A stretch of DNA of 64,000 nt from Sphingomonas sp. KR3-1 (GCF_040049295.1 NZ_JBDZDQ010000001.1:744001-808000), one strand, 5' to 3'; shown: positions 18,119-26,261, counted from the stretch's first letter. Made by a program: numbers and translations. The notes: generated by a model not told the origin, from the letters alone.

Positions 18119-18190
18119 TCGATTCCGAAAATGCGCGGCATTTTCGGGGCGTGGCGGGACCGTGGCCACGGCACCGGCTAGCGACCCGGC

Positions 18191-18988
18191 ATGGCACATT
18201 GGATCATACCGCTCGCCGCCCACGGCGCGCATAGCTTCGCAATCGAGCTCGGCCGCTACCTTGTCGCGGCAGGATTGATGACGCTCATCCTCTGGGCCGG
18301 CGCCCGATGGACCGCGGCGCGCCGCATCCAGAAGCGCAGCCCCGCAAAGGGCGACCGCACCCGCGAGTTCGGCCATTCGATGCTGTCGGTCTTCATCTTC
18401 GCGCTGTGGAGCATCGCGACGCTGGCGATGAACCAGGCGGGGATCATCCATGTCGCCTTCACCGCGCCGCGCTGGTGGCAGGCAGCGCTCGAGTTCGTCG
18501 CGATCGTCCTCGCGCACGACGGCTATTTCTACTGGATGCACCGCGGGCTCCACACGCGCGCCATGTTCCGCCGTGCGCATCTGACCCACCACAAGTCGCG
18601 AACCCCCACCCCCTGGGCCGCCTACAGCTTCGCGCCGATCGAAGGGGTGTTCGAGGGGCTGTTCCTGCCGCTCTTCCTGCTCTTCGTGCCGATGCACGGG
18701 ATCGTGATCCTCGCCTTCCTGCTCCACCAGATCGCCCGCAACGTGCTCGGCCATTCGGGGCACGAGCTGATGCCGCCGGGGTTCACGCGCTTCCCCCTCA
18801 CCGCCTGGCTGACCACGGCGACGCATCATGACCTGCACCATAGCGGCGGCGGACATAATTTCGGGCTCTACTTCACCTGGTGGGATCGCTGGATGGGCAC
18901 CGAGCACCCGCGCTACCACGAAAGCTTCGAGGCGGCGGCGGTGCCGTGGTTCGGTTCCCGCTCCAGGCTCAGCCCATCGTCGGAATGA
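18191..18988 (+). CDS. Sterol desaturase / fatty acid hydroxylase family protein
   Basis: Di-iron membrane enzyme of 265 residues. The three histidine boxes are visible: HDGYFYWMHRGLH, RAHLTHHK and THHDLHH, set among four or so membrane helices. Members hydroxylate or desaturate lipid tails; the exact substrate (sphingoid base, carotenoid or fatty acid) cannot be told. The last 20 bases overlap the convergent mmsA gene (18969-18988). It follows the membrane AraC regulator and probably shares its transcript or is its target. Confidence 0.87.
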   Translation: MAHWIIPLAAHGAHSFAIELGRYLVAAGLMTLILWAGARWTAARRIQKRSPAKGDRTREFGHSMLSVFIFALWSIATLAMNQAGIIHVAFTAPRWWQAALEFVAIVLAHDGYFYWMHRGLHTRAMFRRAHLTHHKSRTPTPWAAYSFAPIEGVFEGLFLPLFLLFVPMHGIVILAFLLHQIARNVLGHSGHELMPPGFTRFPLTAWLTTATHHDLHHSGGGHNFGLYFTWWDRWMGTEHPRYHESFEAAAVPWFGSRSRLSPSSE

Positions 18989-20465
18989 CGAACGCGCTGT
19001 CGCCCGTGCCGCCGCCATCGGGCCAGCGCTGGGTGATCGTCTTGACCTTGGTCCAGAACTTCACGCCCTCCATGCCGTGCTGGTTGGTGTCGCCAAACGC
19101 CGAGCGCTTCCAGCCGCCGAAGGTGTGGTAGGCGACCGGCACCGGGATCGGCACATTGATGCCGACCATGCCGACATTGACGCGCGCGGCGAACTCGCGC
19201 GCCGCGTGGCCGTTGCGCGTGAAGATGGCGACGCCGTTGCCATACTGGTGGTCGCTCGGCAGCTTGAGCGCAGTCTCGAAATCGGGCGCGCGGACGATCT
19301 GGAGGACGGGCCCGAAAATCTCTTCCTTGTACGCCTGCATGTCCGGCGTGACGCGGTCGAACAGCGACGGACCGATGAAGAAGCCCTGCTCATGGCCCTG
19401 GAGCTGGAAGCCGCGGCCGTCGACCACCAGCTCTGCGCCTTCGTCCACGCCTGTCTGGATCCAGTTCTCGACGCGCTGCTTGTGCGCGGCGTTGACCACC
19501 GGACCGTAATGCGCCTCGGCATCGGTGGAGACACCGACCCGCAGCGCCTCGATCGCCGGGATCAGCTTTTCGCGCAGGGCATCGGCGGTCTTGTCGCCGA
19601 CGGGGACGACCACCGGCAGCGCCATGCAGCGCTCGCCGGCGCTACCAAAGGCCGCGCCCGAGAGATCGGCGACGACCTGGTCGAGATCGGCATCGGGCAT
19701 GACGATGCCGTGGTTCTTGGCGCCGCCCATCGCCTGGACGCGCTTCCCGGCCTCGACGCCGCGGCGATAGACATAATGCGCGATGTCCGACGAGCCGACG
19801 AAGCTCACCGCCGAGATCGCCGGGTGATCGAGGATCGCGTCGACCATTTCCTTGTCGCCGTGGACGACCTGGAGAATGCCTTCGGGCGCGCCGGCTTCGA
19901 GCATCAGCTCGGCGAGGCGGACGGGGACCGAAGGATCACGCTCGGAGGGCTTGAGGATGAAGGCATTGCCGCAGGCGATGGCGACGCCGAACATCCACAT
20001 CGGGATCATCGCCGGGAAGTTGAACGGGGTGATGCCCGCGCCGATGCCGAGCGGCTGGCGCATCGAATAGACGTCGATGCCGGGGCCGGCACCCTGGGTA
20101 TATTCGCCCTTCAGCACATGCGGGATGCCGCAGGCGAACTCGATCACCTCGAGGCCGCGCTGGATGTCGCCCTTGGCGTCGGCGATCACCTTGCCATGCT
20201 CGGAGCTGAGCAGGTGCGCCAGTTCGTCCATGTTCTTCTCGACCAGCGCCTTGAAGGCGAACATCACGCGGGCGCGGCGCTGCGGGTTGGTCGCGGCCCA
20301 GCCGGGCTGGGCGGCCTGGGCGGCGGCGATCGCTTTGTCGAGCTCCGCCTGGCTGCCAAGTTGGACGCGGGCCTGGACCTGGCCGGTATTCGGATCGAAC
20401 ACCTCGCCTTCGCGGGCGCCCGCGCCGCCTGCATGGCCGACGATGACATGGTCGATGATACGCAT
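18969..20465 (-). CDS. mmsA: Methylmalonate-semialdehyde dehydrogenase (CoA-acylating)
   Basis: Final step of valine breakdown: methylmalonate semialdehyde + CoA + NAD to propionyl-CoA. The 498-residue aldehyde dehydrogenase has the family-specific catalytic block FGSAGERCMALP (C280), TPFNFPAM and GWKRSAFGD. Length and motifs are diagnostic of MmsA. It is on the same strand as the other valine genes but is separated from them by the AraC/sterol-desaturase pair, so it needs its own promoter. A near-perfect palindrome 39-57 bp upstream of its start is a likely control site. Confidence 0.96.
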   Translation of the reverse strand: MRIIDHVIVGHAGGAGAREGEVFDPNTGQVQARVQLGSQAELDKAIAAAQAAQPGWAATNPQRRARVMFAFKALVEKNMDELAHLLSSEHGKVIADAKGDIQRGLEVIEFACGIPHVLKGEYTQGAGPGIDVYSMRQPLGIGAGITPFNFPAMIPMWMFGVAIACGNAFILKPSERDPSVPVRLAELMLEAGAPEGILQVVHGDKEMVDAILDHPAISAVSFVGSSDIAHYVYRRGVEAGKRVQAMGGAKNHGIVMPDADLDQVVADLSGAAFGSAGERCMALPVVVPVGDKTADALREKLIPAIEALRVGVSTDAEAHYGPVVNAAHKQRVENWIQTGVDEGAELVVDGRGFQLQGHEQGFFIGPSLFDRVTPDMQAYKEEIFGPVLQIVRAPDFETALKLPSDHQYGNGVAIFTRNGHAAREFAARVNVGMVGINVPIPVPVAYHTFGGWKRSAFGDTNQHGMEGVKFWTKVKTITQRWPDGGGTGDSAFVIPTMG

Positions 20466-20503
20466 CTGGCTCTCCTGCCGCGGGCACGTTGACCCGACTC
20501 GAT

Positions 20504-20522
20504 TGTGTAATTTAATTACGCA
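20504..20522. promoter_or_regulatory. Candidate operator upstream of mmsA
   Basis: A 19-bp near-palindrome: TGTGTAATT, central T, AATTACGCA, with 8 of 9 base pairs matching. It is AT-rich within GC-rich DNA and lies 39-57 bases upstream of the mmsA start codon, where a repressor would overlap the promoter. The binding protein is unknown. Confidence 0.6.
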
Positions 20523-20568
20523 GTGGCATAATAAACGGGCAGTGTCACGCGGTGGGCGACGGGGCGCC

Positions 20569-21183
20569 TCAGCCGTCCGCGCGGCCGATCGGCACGGGCA
20601 GCAGGCGACCGCCCTCGTCGCCGATCACCATCACTTCGATGCCGAACGCTTCACGCAGGTTCTGGTGCGCAAGCGCCGCGCGCGCCGGGCCGAAGGCAAG
20701 CATGCGTCCCCGGCCGAGCAGCAGCACATCGTCGGCGGCGCGGGCGGCGAGGACCGGGTCGGCAAGCGTGAGGACCATGCCGGTCCCCTGCCCCGCAGCG
20801 GCACGGAACTGGGCAATCCGGTCGAGCTGGGCGGCGGGGTCGAGCGCGGAGAGCGGATCCTCGACAAGCAGCCAGTTCGGGCGGGCGGCGACGGCGGAGG
20901 CAAGATCGGGCGCCCTCGCGAACAGGCCCGGGCGCGCCCCGACCAGCAGGATCGCCTTCGCCCGCTCGGCGCGGGCATAGCGGCCGATCAGCTTGCCGCC
21001 GAGCCGGACCTGCCCGGCATCGATATCGTGACGCCCGGCGAGCGCGCGGAGCAGCGCTCCCTTGCCTGAACCGGCGGGTCCGAGAATCGCGACGATCCGT
21101 CCCGGCTCGAGCATCGCATCGACGCCGGCGAGCAGGCGGCGATCGCCGATGCTGAGCGCCAGATTGTGGATGCCGAGCTTCAT
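20569..21183 (-). CDS. Degenerate ABC-type ATPase-like protein
   Basis: A 204-residue ABC ATPase relative, shorter than the usual 230-260. Walker A reads GPAGSGKGA, with Gly in place of the Ser/Thr that coordinates magnesium. The LSGGQ signature is missing: sequence runs from the Q-loop region (LLVGARPGLFARAPDLAS) straight into Walker B, which reads LLVEDPLSALDP with the Glu/Asp order altered. No permease or binding-protein gene is adjacent. It may be an inactive or regulatory domain, or a decaying gene; the reading frame itself is intact. Confidence 0.75.
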   Translation of the reverse strand: MKLGIHNLALSIGDRRLLAGVDAMLEPGRIVAILGPAGSGKGALLRALAGRHDIDAGQVRLGGKLIGRYARAERAKAILLVGARPGLFARAPDLASAVAARPNWLLVEDPLSALDPAAQLDRIAQFRAAAGQGTGMVLTLADPVLAARAADDVLLLGRGRMLAFGPARAALAHQNLREAFGIEVMVIGDEGGRLLPVPIGRADG

Positions 21184-21234
21184 GCCCGGGCATAGCCATT
21201 GTCACATGACAGGCCGGTGACAGCTGCACCTGCA

Positions 21235-21270
21235 TTTTTCGCGAGGAATTGTCCGCAAACCCGCGAAAAA
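21235..21270. promoter_or_regulatory. Inverted repeat upstream of the chemoreceptor gene
   Basis: Perfect 9-base arms TTTTTCGCG (21235-21243) and CGCGAAAAA (21262-21270) with an 18-base spacer, in the gap between the divergent ATPase and chemoreceptor genes. It could be an operator or a weak bidirectional hairpin. No protein can be assigned. Confidence 0.4.
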
Positions 21271-21341
21271 ATGTGGTTTGTCTCGGTACTGTAACGCTCG
21301 GCTAAGCGCGCATTTACCAACCGGCCCCTAATCGTCGGGCG

Positions 21342-22649
21342 ATGTCTCTCGCCGACCCCTTGCCCGCCTCAGGCGCCACCTGGCTCACCGAGCGCGAACT
21401 CGATCCGCCGCTATTGACGCTGACCGACACGATGTGGCGCGCCGCCGAGCTTTTCGGCAGCGATCCCGAGCTGCGCCTGGTCGCGGTGGTCGATGCGCAT
21501 AGCCGCCCGCTCGGCGCGATCTTCGAGAAGGACGTGCGGCGGCTGCTGCTCAATCCGTTCGGCCATGCGCTGATGCGCAACCCCTCCTATGGCGCGGCGG
21601 TGGCGCGCTATGTCCGTCCCTGCCCGGTCGGCGAGATCGGCGACGATGTCGCGCGGCTGATCGAGACCTATCGCGATGCCGGCGGCTCCGAGGGCATGAT
21701 CCTGACGCGCAGCGGCGTCGTGCGCGCGACGCTGAACAATCGCCGGCTCGTCCATCTCGCCGCCGAGCGAGAGATCGCCTCGGCGCGCAGTCAGGTCGAG
21801 CGCGCCGCCCGGATCGAGGCGGCGAGCAAGCGCTTCGAATCGCAAGTGGCGGCACTGGCGGACGCAATGAGCCAGCTCTCGACCGAGCTCGAGCAGGGCG
21901 CGGGGGCGACCGCGGACCGCGCGAGCGGCGTCGGTGAGCGCGCCGTGGCGGTGGCGACCGCCGCCGCGCAGACCAGCGACAACATGGCCGAGATCGCCGC
22001 GCGCGGGCGCGAGCTCGCCGAATCGCTCTCCAGCATCGCGCACAATACCGGCGACGCGCGCCAGGCCGCCGCGGCGGTGTCCGACCTGGTCAAGAGCGGC
22101 AGCGCGCGCACCCGTGAGCTGCTCCATTCGGCGCAGTCGATCGATTCGGTGATCGGCCTGATCAGCGACATCGCCGGGCAGGTGAACCTGCTCGCGCTCA
22201 ACGCAACGATCGAGGCGGCCCGCGCTGGCGAGGCGGGGCGCGGCTTCACCGTGGTGGCGAACGAAGTGAAGCAGCTCTCGACCCAGACCGCGATCGCCGC
22301 GAACCGGATCACCGCGCATGTTCGCGAGATCCGCGGCGGGATCGACGAGGTCGCCGCCGGGCACGGCCGCGTCGAGCAGGCGATCGGCGCGATGGCGACG
22401 CTGGCGGATGCGGTGGAAAGCGCCGTCGCGGCACAGGAATATGCCACGCGCACGATCGCCCGCAATGTCGGCGAGGCAGTGCAGGCGAGCAACTTCATCC
22501 AGCGAGATATCGAGACGATCGGTGGCACCTCGCGCGACGCATCGGACCAGGCGCGGGCGATGCGCGAAGTGGCGGGGCGGCTGCACGACGGCGCCGACGC
22601 GCTGTCGGGCCAGGTCCATGCCTTCCTCGCGGAGCTGCGCGTCGCCTAG
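21342..22649 (+). CDS. Soluble methyl-accepting chemotaxis protein
   Basis: A 435-residue chemoreceptor without signal peptide or membrane segment. The N-terminal 130 residues look like a CBS-pair-type sensor ([38 protein letters not shown]). A helical region follows, then the receptor signalling domain with the conserved hairpin tip around [28 protein letters not shown] sequence (about residues 270-295). It should signal to CheA/CheW from the cytoplasm, perhaps sensing a nucleotide or metabolic ligand. No che genes are nearby, and no CheR-binding pentapeptide is seen at its end. Confidence 0.88.
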   Translation: MSLADPLPASGATWLTERELDPPLLTLTDTMWRAAELFGSDPELRLVAVVDAHSRPLGAIFEKDVRRLLLNPFGHALMRNPSYGAAVARYVRPCPVGEIGDDVARLIETYRDAGGSEGMILTRSGVVRATLNNRRLVHLAAEREIASARSQVERAARIEAASKRFESQVAALADAMSQLSTELEQGAGATADRASGVGERAVAVATAAAQTSDNMAEIAARGRELAESLSSIAHNTGDARQAAAAVSDLVKSGSARTRELLHSAQSIDSVIGLISDIAGQVNLLALNATIEAARAGEAGRGFTVVANEVKQLSTQTAIAANRITAHVREIRGGIDEVAAGHGRVEQAIGAMATLADAVESAVAAQEYATRTIARNVGEAVQASNFIQRDIETIGGTSRDASDQARAMREVAGRLHDGADALSGQVHAFLAELRVA

Positions 22650-23473
22650 CCTGTCGCGGTGACGATCTCGACACGGGCCGGCATCAGCACCCGGCCGTCC
22701 TCGACATGGCTGGCGCAGACTTCGGTCAGGCGCGCAAAGGCTTTGTCCCGAAGCTCGGCGGGAGCGTCGGCCAGCGGCGCGGCCATCGAGGAGGAGGCGA
22801 GCAGGAAGGCAGCTGCAGCCGCGGGCGTTTCGCCCGGCACCGGCAAGGCGCAGTGGACGGTGCGGCTGGCGGCATCGGCGAATCCGGCCGCGCCCAGCAG
22901 CGCGATCAGCCTGGCCGGATCGGCATAGCGGCACGGCCCCGGCGCATCGGGATCGGCAGGCGCGACTTCCATCACCGAGGCGACCGTCGCGCGGATCTGC
23001 GCCATGAAGCCGACTTCCGCGGCCGGTCCCCACACAGCGAAGGCAAGACGGCCCCCGGGCACCAGCCAATGCCGTAGATTGGCGAAGGCGGCGGCGGGAT
23101 CCTCGAAGAACATCACGCCGAAGCGCGAGGCCAGCCGGTCGAAGGGGCGCTCGGGCCGATAGCTCGAGACATCGGCCACGACGAAACGCGCTACGTCCCC
23201 GGCGCGTGCGGTGGCGGCGGCGACTAGGTCGGCCGAGATGTCGAAGCCGGTGATCTCGCTGCCGGCCGGCGCGGCGGCGGCAATGGCGCGGGTGGTGCCG
23301 CCGCCGCCACAGGCGATCTCGCCGATGCGACAGGGCGCATCCAGCGCCAGCGCTTCGACGAACGGCGCATCGATCGGCGCGAGCAGCGCCTCCATCCCGT
23401 CGAGCTTGTCGCGCCACAGGGCACCGCGGCGGTTCGCCCAGTCACTGCCGGACTCGGAAAAGCTTTTCTGCAT
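22646..23473 (-). CDS. Class I SAM-dependent methyltransferase
   Basis: A 275-residue methyltransferase. The SAM-binding motif I is [15 protein letters not shown], followed by GFDISADLV and the motif-IV region [17 protein letters not shown]. It resembles the UbiE/Ubi-type small-molecule methyltransferase group, but the substrate is not evident. The ATG at 23473 gives a start like that of relatives ([16 protein letters not shown]); another ATG at 23485 is possible. Its stop overlaps the convergent chemoreceptor gene by four bases. Confidence 0.82.
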   Translation of the reverse strand: MQKSFSESGSDWANRRGALWRDKLDGMEALLAPIDAPFVEALALDAPCRIGEIACGGGGTTRAIAAAAPAGSEITGFDISADLVAAATARAGDVARFVVADVSSYRPERPFDRLASRFGVMFFEDPAAAFANLRHWLVPGGRLAFAVWGPAAEVGFMAQIRATVASVMEVAPADPDAPGPCRYADPARLIALLGAAGFADAASRTVHCALPVPGETPAAAAAFLLASSSMAAPLADAPAELRDKAFARLTEVCASHVEDGRVLMPARVEIVTATG

Positions 23474-23540
23474 GGCGCGTGTCATGCGCCAATGCCCGGC
23501 GCGATTCCAGTGCGGCGCGCGATCGGCTATCGCCGCAGCC

Positions 23541-23801
23541 ATGGCCCGCAAGAAACGCATCCTCACCGCCACGCTGCCCGACGGCTATGTGAAGACGATC
23601 GGCCCCACCTCCGCGCCCTTCACCCATTACTGGCGGATCGTTGCCGAGCTCGGCGACGGCCGCACCGAGGTGTTCTGGGGCCATGCCAAGTCGCTCAAGG
23701 AAGCCACTGGCAAGAACGCCGCGCTCGCCGACGCCGCGAAGCAGCGCGGCTGGGCGGACTATCGCTTCGAGATCGTCGAGCTGACCGAGGGGCCGGGCTG
23801 A
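23541..23801 (+). CDS. Small conserved protein, 86 residues (DUF4170-like)
   Basis: A compact basic-start protein (MARKKRILTATLPDGYVKTIG) with alternating hydrophobic and charged stretches and a WRIVAELGDGRTEVFWGHA core. It resembles small uncharacterised alphaproteobacterial proteins; I can assign no function. The start is the ATG at 23541, with longer upstream reading being antisense to the methyltransferase. A bidirectional terminator hairpin lies 10 bases after the stop. Confidence 0.65.
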   Translation: MARKKRILTATLPDGYVKTIGPTSAPFTHYWRIVAELGDGRTEVFWGHAKSLKEATGKNAALADAAKQRGWADYRFEIVELTEGPG

Positions 23802-23811
23802 GGCAGGGCAT

Positions 23812-23847
23812 AAAAAAGCCCGCCAAGTCATTGACCTGGCGGGCTTT
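23812..23847. terminator. Bidirectional intrinsic terminator
   Basis: A strong stem (AGCCCGCCA paired with TGGCGGGCT, extended inside by GTC/GAC-type pairs) is flanked by A6 on the left and TTT on the right. Read on the minus strand it is a hairpin followed by T6, ending the tRNA-Val transcript. Read on the plus strand it ends the 86-residue gene. Confidence 0.88.
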
Positions 23848-23852
23848 CTATA

Positions 23853-23927
23853 TGGTGGGCGCGGCAAGGATTGAACTTGCGACCCCTGCGATGTCAACAC
23901 AGTGCTCTACCACTGAGCTACGCGCCC
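23853..23927 (-). tRNA. tRNA-Val (anticodon GAC)
   Basis: Reads GGGCGCG acceptor 5' arm, D arm GTAGCTCAGTGGTAGAGC, anticodon stem CTGTG/CGCAG with loop TTGACAT (anticodon GAC), variable loop AGGGGTC, T arm with GTTCAATCC, and acceptor 3' arm CGCGCCC followed by encoded ACCA. It decodes GUC and GUU. The total is 75 bases including CCA. A strong terminator follows 6 bases downstream. Confidence 0.97.
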
Positions 23928-23996
23928 GTAGGCCTGTCGGCCGAAACGGGAAGCGGGCCTTTAGCGGGGCTTTTCGCCCCACGCAAGCGCCCAATC

Positions 23997-24371
23997 TCAA
24001 TTAAATCCGGCGTTCTCCGCCTCGAACAGCCGATCGACCTCCAGCACCAGGTCGCGCAGGTGGAACGGCTTGGAGAGCACGCGCGCCTGCGGCATCTGCT
24101 TGCCCGCCTTGAGCGTGACCGCGGCGAAGCCGGTGATGAACATCACCCGCATGTCCGGCGCCATCTCGCTGGCCTTCTGCGCCAGCTCGATGCCGTCCAT
24201 CTCGGGCATCACGATATCGGTGAGCAGCAGGTCGAACTGCTCGGTCTCGAGCAGCGGGATCGCCGCGGTGCCGCGATCGACCGCGCTGACCGCATAGCCC
24301 GAGCGTTCGAGCGCCCTGGTGAGATATTCCCGCATCACGCGGTCATCCTCGGCCAGCAGAATACGGATCAT
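23997..24371 (-). CDS. cpdR: Cell-cycle response regulator CpdR
   Basis: Single-domain response regulator of 124 residues. When unphosphorylated, CpdR delivers substrates to the ClpXP protease and places it at the cell pole in Caulobacter-type bacteria. The receiver residues are DD at 9-10, phospho-acceptor D52 (LLLTDIVMPEMDG), the FITGFAAV strand and K in LSKPFHLRDLV. The FITGFAAVTL and KPFHLRDLVLEVD blocks are characteristic of CpdR rather than of generic receivers. It stands alone, 70 bp upstream of the tRNA-Val gene on the same strand. Confidence 0.93.
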   Translation of the reverse strand: MIRILLAEDDRVMREYLTRALERSGYAVSAVDRGTAAIPLLETEQFDLLLTDIVMPEMDGIELAQKASEMAPDMRVMFITGFAAVTLKAGKQMPQARVLSKPFHLRDLVLEVDRLFEAENAGFN

Positions 24372-24488
24372 GTTTCCCCACTCGAATGTCGACAGGGCCT
24401 GATCCTATACCGGAAGCCCTTAAGATTTTCCGCCCCATCCTATCCCACGGCATTGCGGCGCCGCAATGGCGGGCATAGGCTCGCGGGC

Positions 24489-25331
24489 GTGAGCGAGGCC
24501 TCCTTCGTCCGTCATGGTCCTGCAGAGCCGCTGAGCCCGGTGGTCCTTTCGGTGCCCCATGCCGGGCGCGACTATCTCCCGGCACTGGTTGCCGCGCTTC
24601 GGGTGCCGGTGACGGCGCTGAAGGGGCTGGAAGACCGCCATGCCGACGCGATCGCCATCGCCGCCCGCCGCGAAGAGACGCTGTTCGTCGCCACCCGCCC
24701 GCGCGCCTGGATCGACCTCAACCGCGCCGAGCATGAGCGCGACCCGCGGCTCGACGACGGCGCCTGGACGCATGGCGCGCCGCTCTCGGCCAAGATCCGC
24801 TCCGGGCTCGGGCTGGTGCCGCGCCGCGTGGCGAATGCCGGGGACATCTGGCAGCGGCGGCTGCGCGCGGACGAGGTGCAGCAGCGCATCCATGCCGATC
24901 ACCGCCCCTGGCACGCTGCGGTCGGCGCGGCGCTGGCCTCCGCCCGCGCGCGGTTCGGCGTGGCGATCCTGCTCGATATACACTCGATGCCGCCGCTCGG
25001 CCCGCCGCTGACCGCAGCGCGACTCGTGCCGGGCGACCGGTTCGGCAAATCGGCGGCGGCACGCTTCCTGGGACGGATCGAGGGCGTGGCGCGGGCGCAC
25101 GGCGTGCGGACCGCGGCGAACGCGCCTTATGCGGGCGGGTTCATCCTGGAGCGGCACGGCGAGCCCCGCCGAGGGGTTCACGCGGTCCAGCTCGAATTCG
25201 ATCGGTCGCTCTATCTCGATTCGGCGCTCGACCAGCCCGGGCCGGGACTGGCTGCGGCGGTGCGGCTGCTGCGCGACCTGATCGATGCGGTGGCGGACGA
25301 GGCACTGCCGGGGGCGATCGCGGCGGAGTGA
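24489..25331 (+). CDS. N-formylglutamate amidohydrolase family protein
   Basis: A 280-residue zinc-type amidohydrolase. It carries the family motifs SVPHAGRDY near the start, GLEDRHAD, RAWIDLNRAE and LLDIHSMPP. The family hydrolyses N-formylglutamate in histidine breakdown or related amides; with no hut genes nearby the substrate is uncertain. The start is taken as the GTG at 24489, because the upstream frame crosses the tRNA and cpdR antisense. It is transcribed divergently from cpdR with about 117 bp between. Confidence 0.85.
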   Translation: MSEASFVRHGPAEPLSPVVLSVPHAGRDYLPALVAALRVPVTALKGLEDRHADAIAIAARREETLFVATRPRAWIDLNRAEHERDPRLDDGAWTHGAPLSAKIRSGLGLVPRRVANAGDIWQRRLRADEVQQRIHADHRPWHAAVGAALASARARFGVAILLDIHSMPPLGPPLTAARLVPGDRFGKSAAARFLGRIEGVARAHGVRTAANAPYAGGFILERHGEPRRGVHAVQLEFDRSLYLDSALDQPGPGLAAAVRLLRDLIDAVADEALPGAIAAE

Positions 25332-25352
25332 GCTACTTCAGGTAGGGCATAG

Positions 25353-26012
25353 CTATCCAATGTGATCGGTGACGAAGTCGCCAACCTTGGCGATCATATC
25401 CTTCACATCCTCGTCATTGAATTTGTCTGCGTATCCATGAGCCGCACTGTTCCTAATATCGGCGAGGGCAGTAATGCGCTTTTGCGTCAACAAGGAATAG
25501 GTTTGAGCTTTAGCCAGGTCGGCATTCATCTTGTTGAGATTGCCAGGCGCAATTCCCGCAGTATCGCATAACTGCCGAAGCGTGGTTTCGAGCACAACGC
25601 CCGCAATTACGGCAGCTGCTATCTTATACCCTCCCTTGAGCAATTCAGCTGATTGGTCGAGTTCGCTATCAAACAATTCGGCCTGAACAAGGCCGCGGAC
25701 GGAGCTAAGATAGCCGCCCTCATAGTCCTCTCTAGCCGCGTCAAAAACCGCCTTCAAAGTTAGCGAAGTGGAATAGTTTGAGCTCCAGCCAGTACTATTT
25801 TCCCGCTCAACAAAATCCGCATAGTGCGCCGAACCAGTTCCACACGCCGCGGACAGCAGGTGCCTAACTTTAAGCTTCCACCCTGTGAATATATGATCGT
25901 CGATGCGATCGCCTGCAAAACTGCCACTTTCATAGTATTTCGTGGCTATGAGCGCCGTGAATTGCTCATCGAGATCTTGAAAGCGCTGGCTGAATTTCGC
26001 GACCCGGCTCAT
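25353..26012 (-). CDS. HEPN-like protein, probably horizontally acquired
   Basis: A 219-residue protein. Its C-terminal half resembles DUF4145/HEPN-type domains: a helical core (AAAVIAGVVLETTLRQLCD) and the terminal motif RNSAAH (ALADIRNSAAHGYADKF), matching the R-x4-H signature of HEPN ribonucleases. The N-terminal half, rich in Tyr/Phe/Asp, is not recognised. Base composition differs from its neighbours; the 60 bases from 25501 contain 31 G/C, whereas flanking genes are visibly near two-thirds GC. The start at 26012 is chosen for the ACGGAG site 8 bases ahead; ATG 26033 is an alternative. HEPN proteins often act in defence or toxin systems, but no antitoxin partner is seen. Confidence 0.72.
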   Translation of the reverse strand: MSRVAKFSQRFQDLDEQFTALIATKYYESGSFAGDRIDDHIFTGWKLKVRHLLSAACGTGSAHYADFVERENSTGWSSNYSTSLTLKAVFDAAREDYEGGYLSSVRGLVQAELFDSELDQSAELLKGGYKIAAAVIAGVVLETTLRQLCDTAGIAPGNLNKMNADLAKAQTYSLLTQKRITALADIRNSAAHGYADKFNDEDVKDMIAKVGDFVTDHIG

Positions 26013-26090
26013 TCGCAAGCTCCGTAGATACATCGCAGCAAAGAACCGCGCGATTTCGCATCCTGCAAGCCCGAGTCTTGCGCGGCACAT

Positions 26091-26122
26091 AAAAAACCAC
26101 CTCGCGGTTTCCCACGAGGTGG
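26091..26122 (-). terminator. Intrinsic terminator of the candidate small RNA
   Basis: On the minus strand the stem CCACCTCG / CGAGGTGG with a 10-base loop is followed directly by T6. It ends either the sRNA candidate starting near 26196 or read-through from the sapC-cybB operon. Confidence 0.85.
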
Positions 26123-26197
26123 CCAAGGTTCAGGGAGGAGACACGCCCGAGGGCGTGCCGTACAGCCTCACGAAAGGGGGGACATGAAGCCGTACAA
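26091..26197 (-). ncRNA. Candidate trans-acting small RNA with anti-Shine-Dalgarno motifs
   Basis: About 106 bases on the minus strand. Hairpin 1 has a GUACGGC/GCUGUAC stem, extended by UCAUG/CGUGA, that displays the loop UCCCCCCUUU. A short CACGCC/GGCGUG hairpin follows. Next comes an unpaired linker UCUCCUCCCUGAAC, then an intrinsic terminator with T6. A promoter-like TTGAAC, 16 bases, TATATT lies just upstream (26230-26203). C-rich loops and a CUCCUCCC stretch are hallmarks of alphaproteobacterial sRNAs that pair with ribosome-binding sites (cuckoo/CIN1 and CcsR-like RNAs). Membership of such a family is inference. A 13-codon plus-strand reading frame across the same bases is explained as the mirror image of these motifs. 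Confidence 0.65.
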
Positions 26198-26202
26198 GAC
26201 CA

Positions 26203-26230
26203 AATATAATTGGGGGACCGATTAGTTCAA
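26203..26230 (-). promoter_or_regulatory. Sigma-70-like promoter of the candidate small RNA
   Basis: On the minus strand TTGAAC (26230-26225) and TATATT (26208-26203) are separated by 16 bases. This AT-rich patch stands out in the GC-rich surroundings. The predicted start of transcription is near 26196. Confidence 0.55.
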
Positions 26231-26261
26231 GGGGCTGCGGGAAGCCGTTCCCGCAGAAAGA

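Noticed and set aside
25824..26027. A 67-codon plus-strand frame antisense to the HEPN-like gene, considered as an antitoxin
   Set aside because: It has no ribosome-binding site and lies fully antisense; a genuine antitoxin gene is normally adjacent, not opposite.
26184..26225. A 13-residue plus-strand peptide frame with a strong AAAGGGGGG ribosome-binding site
   Set aside because: No plus-strand promoter or downstream gene is seen. The apparent ribosome-binding sites are the complements of C-rich motifs in the minus-strand small RNA candidate, which has a promoter and terminator.
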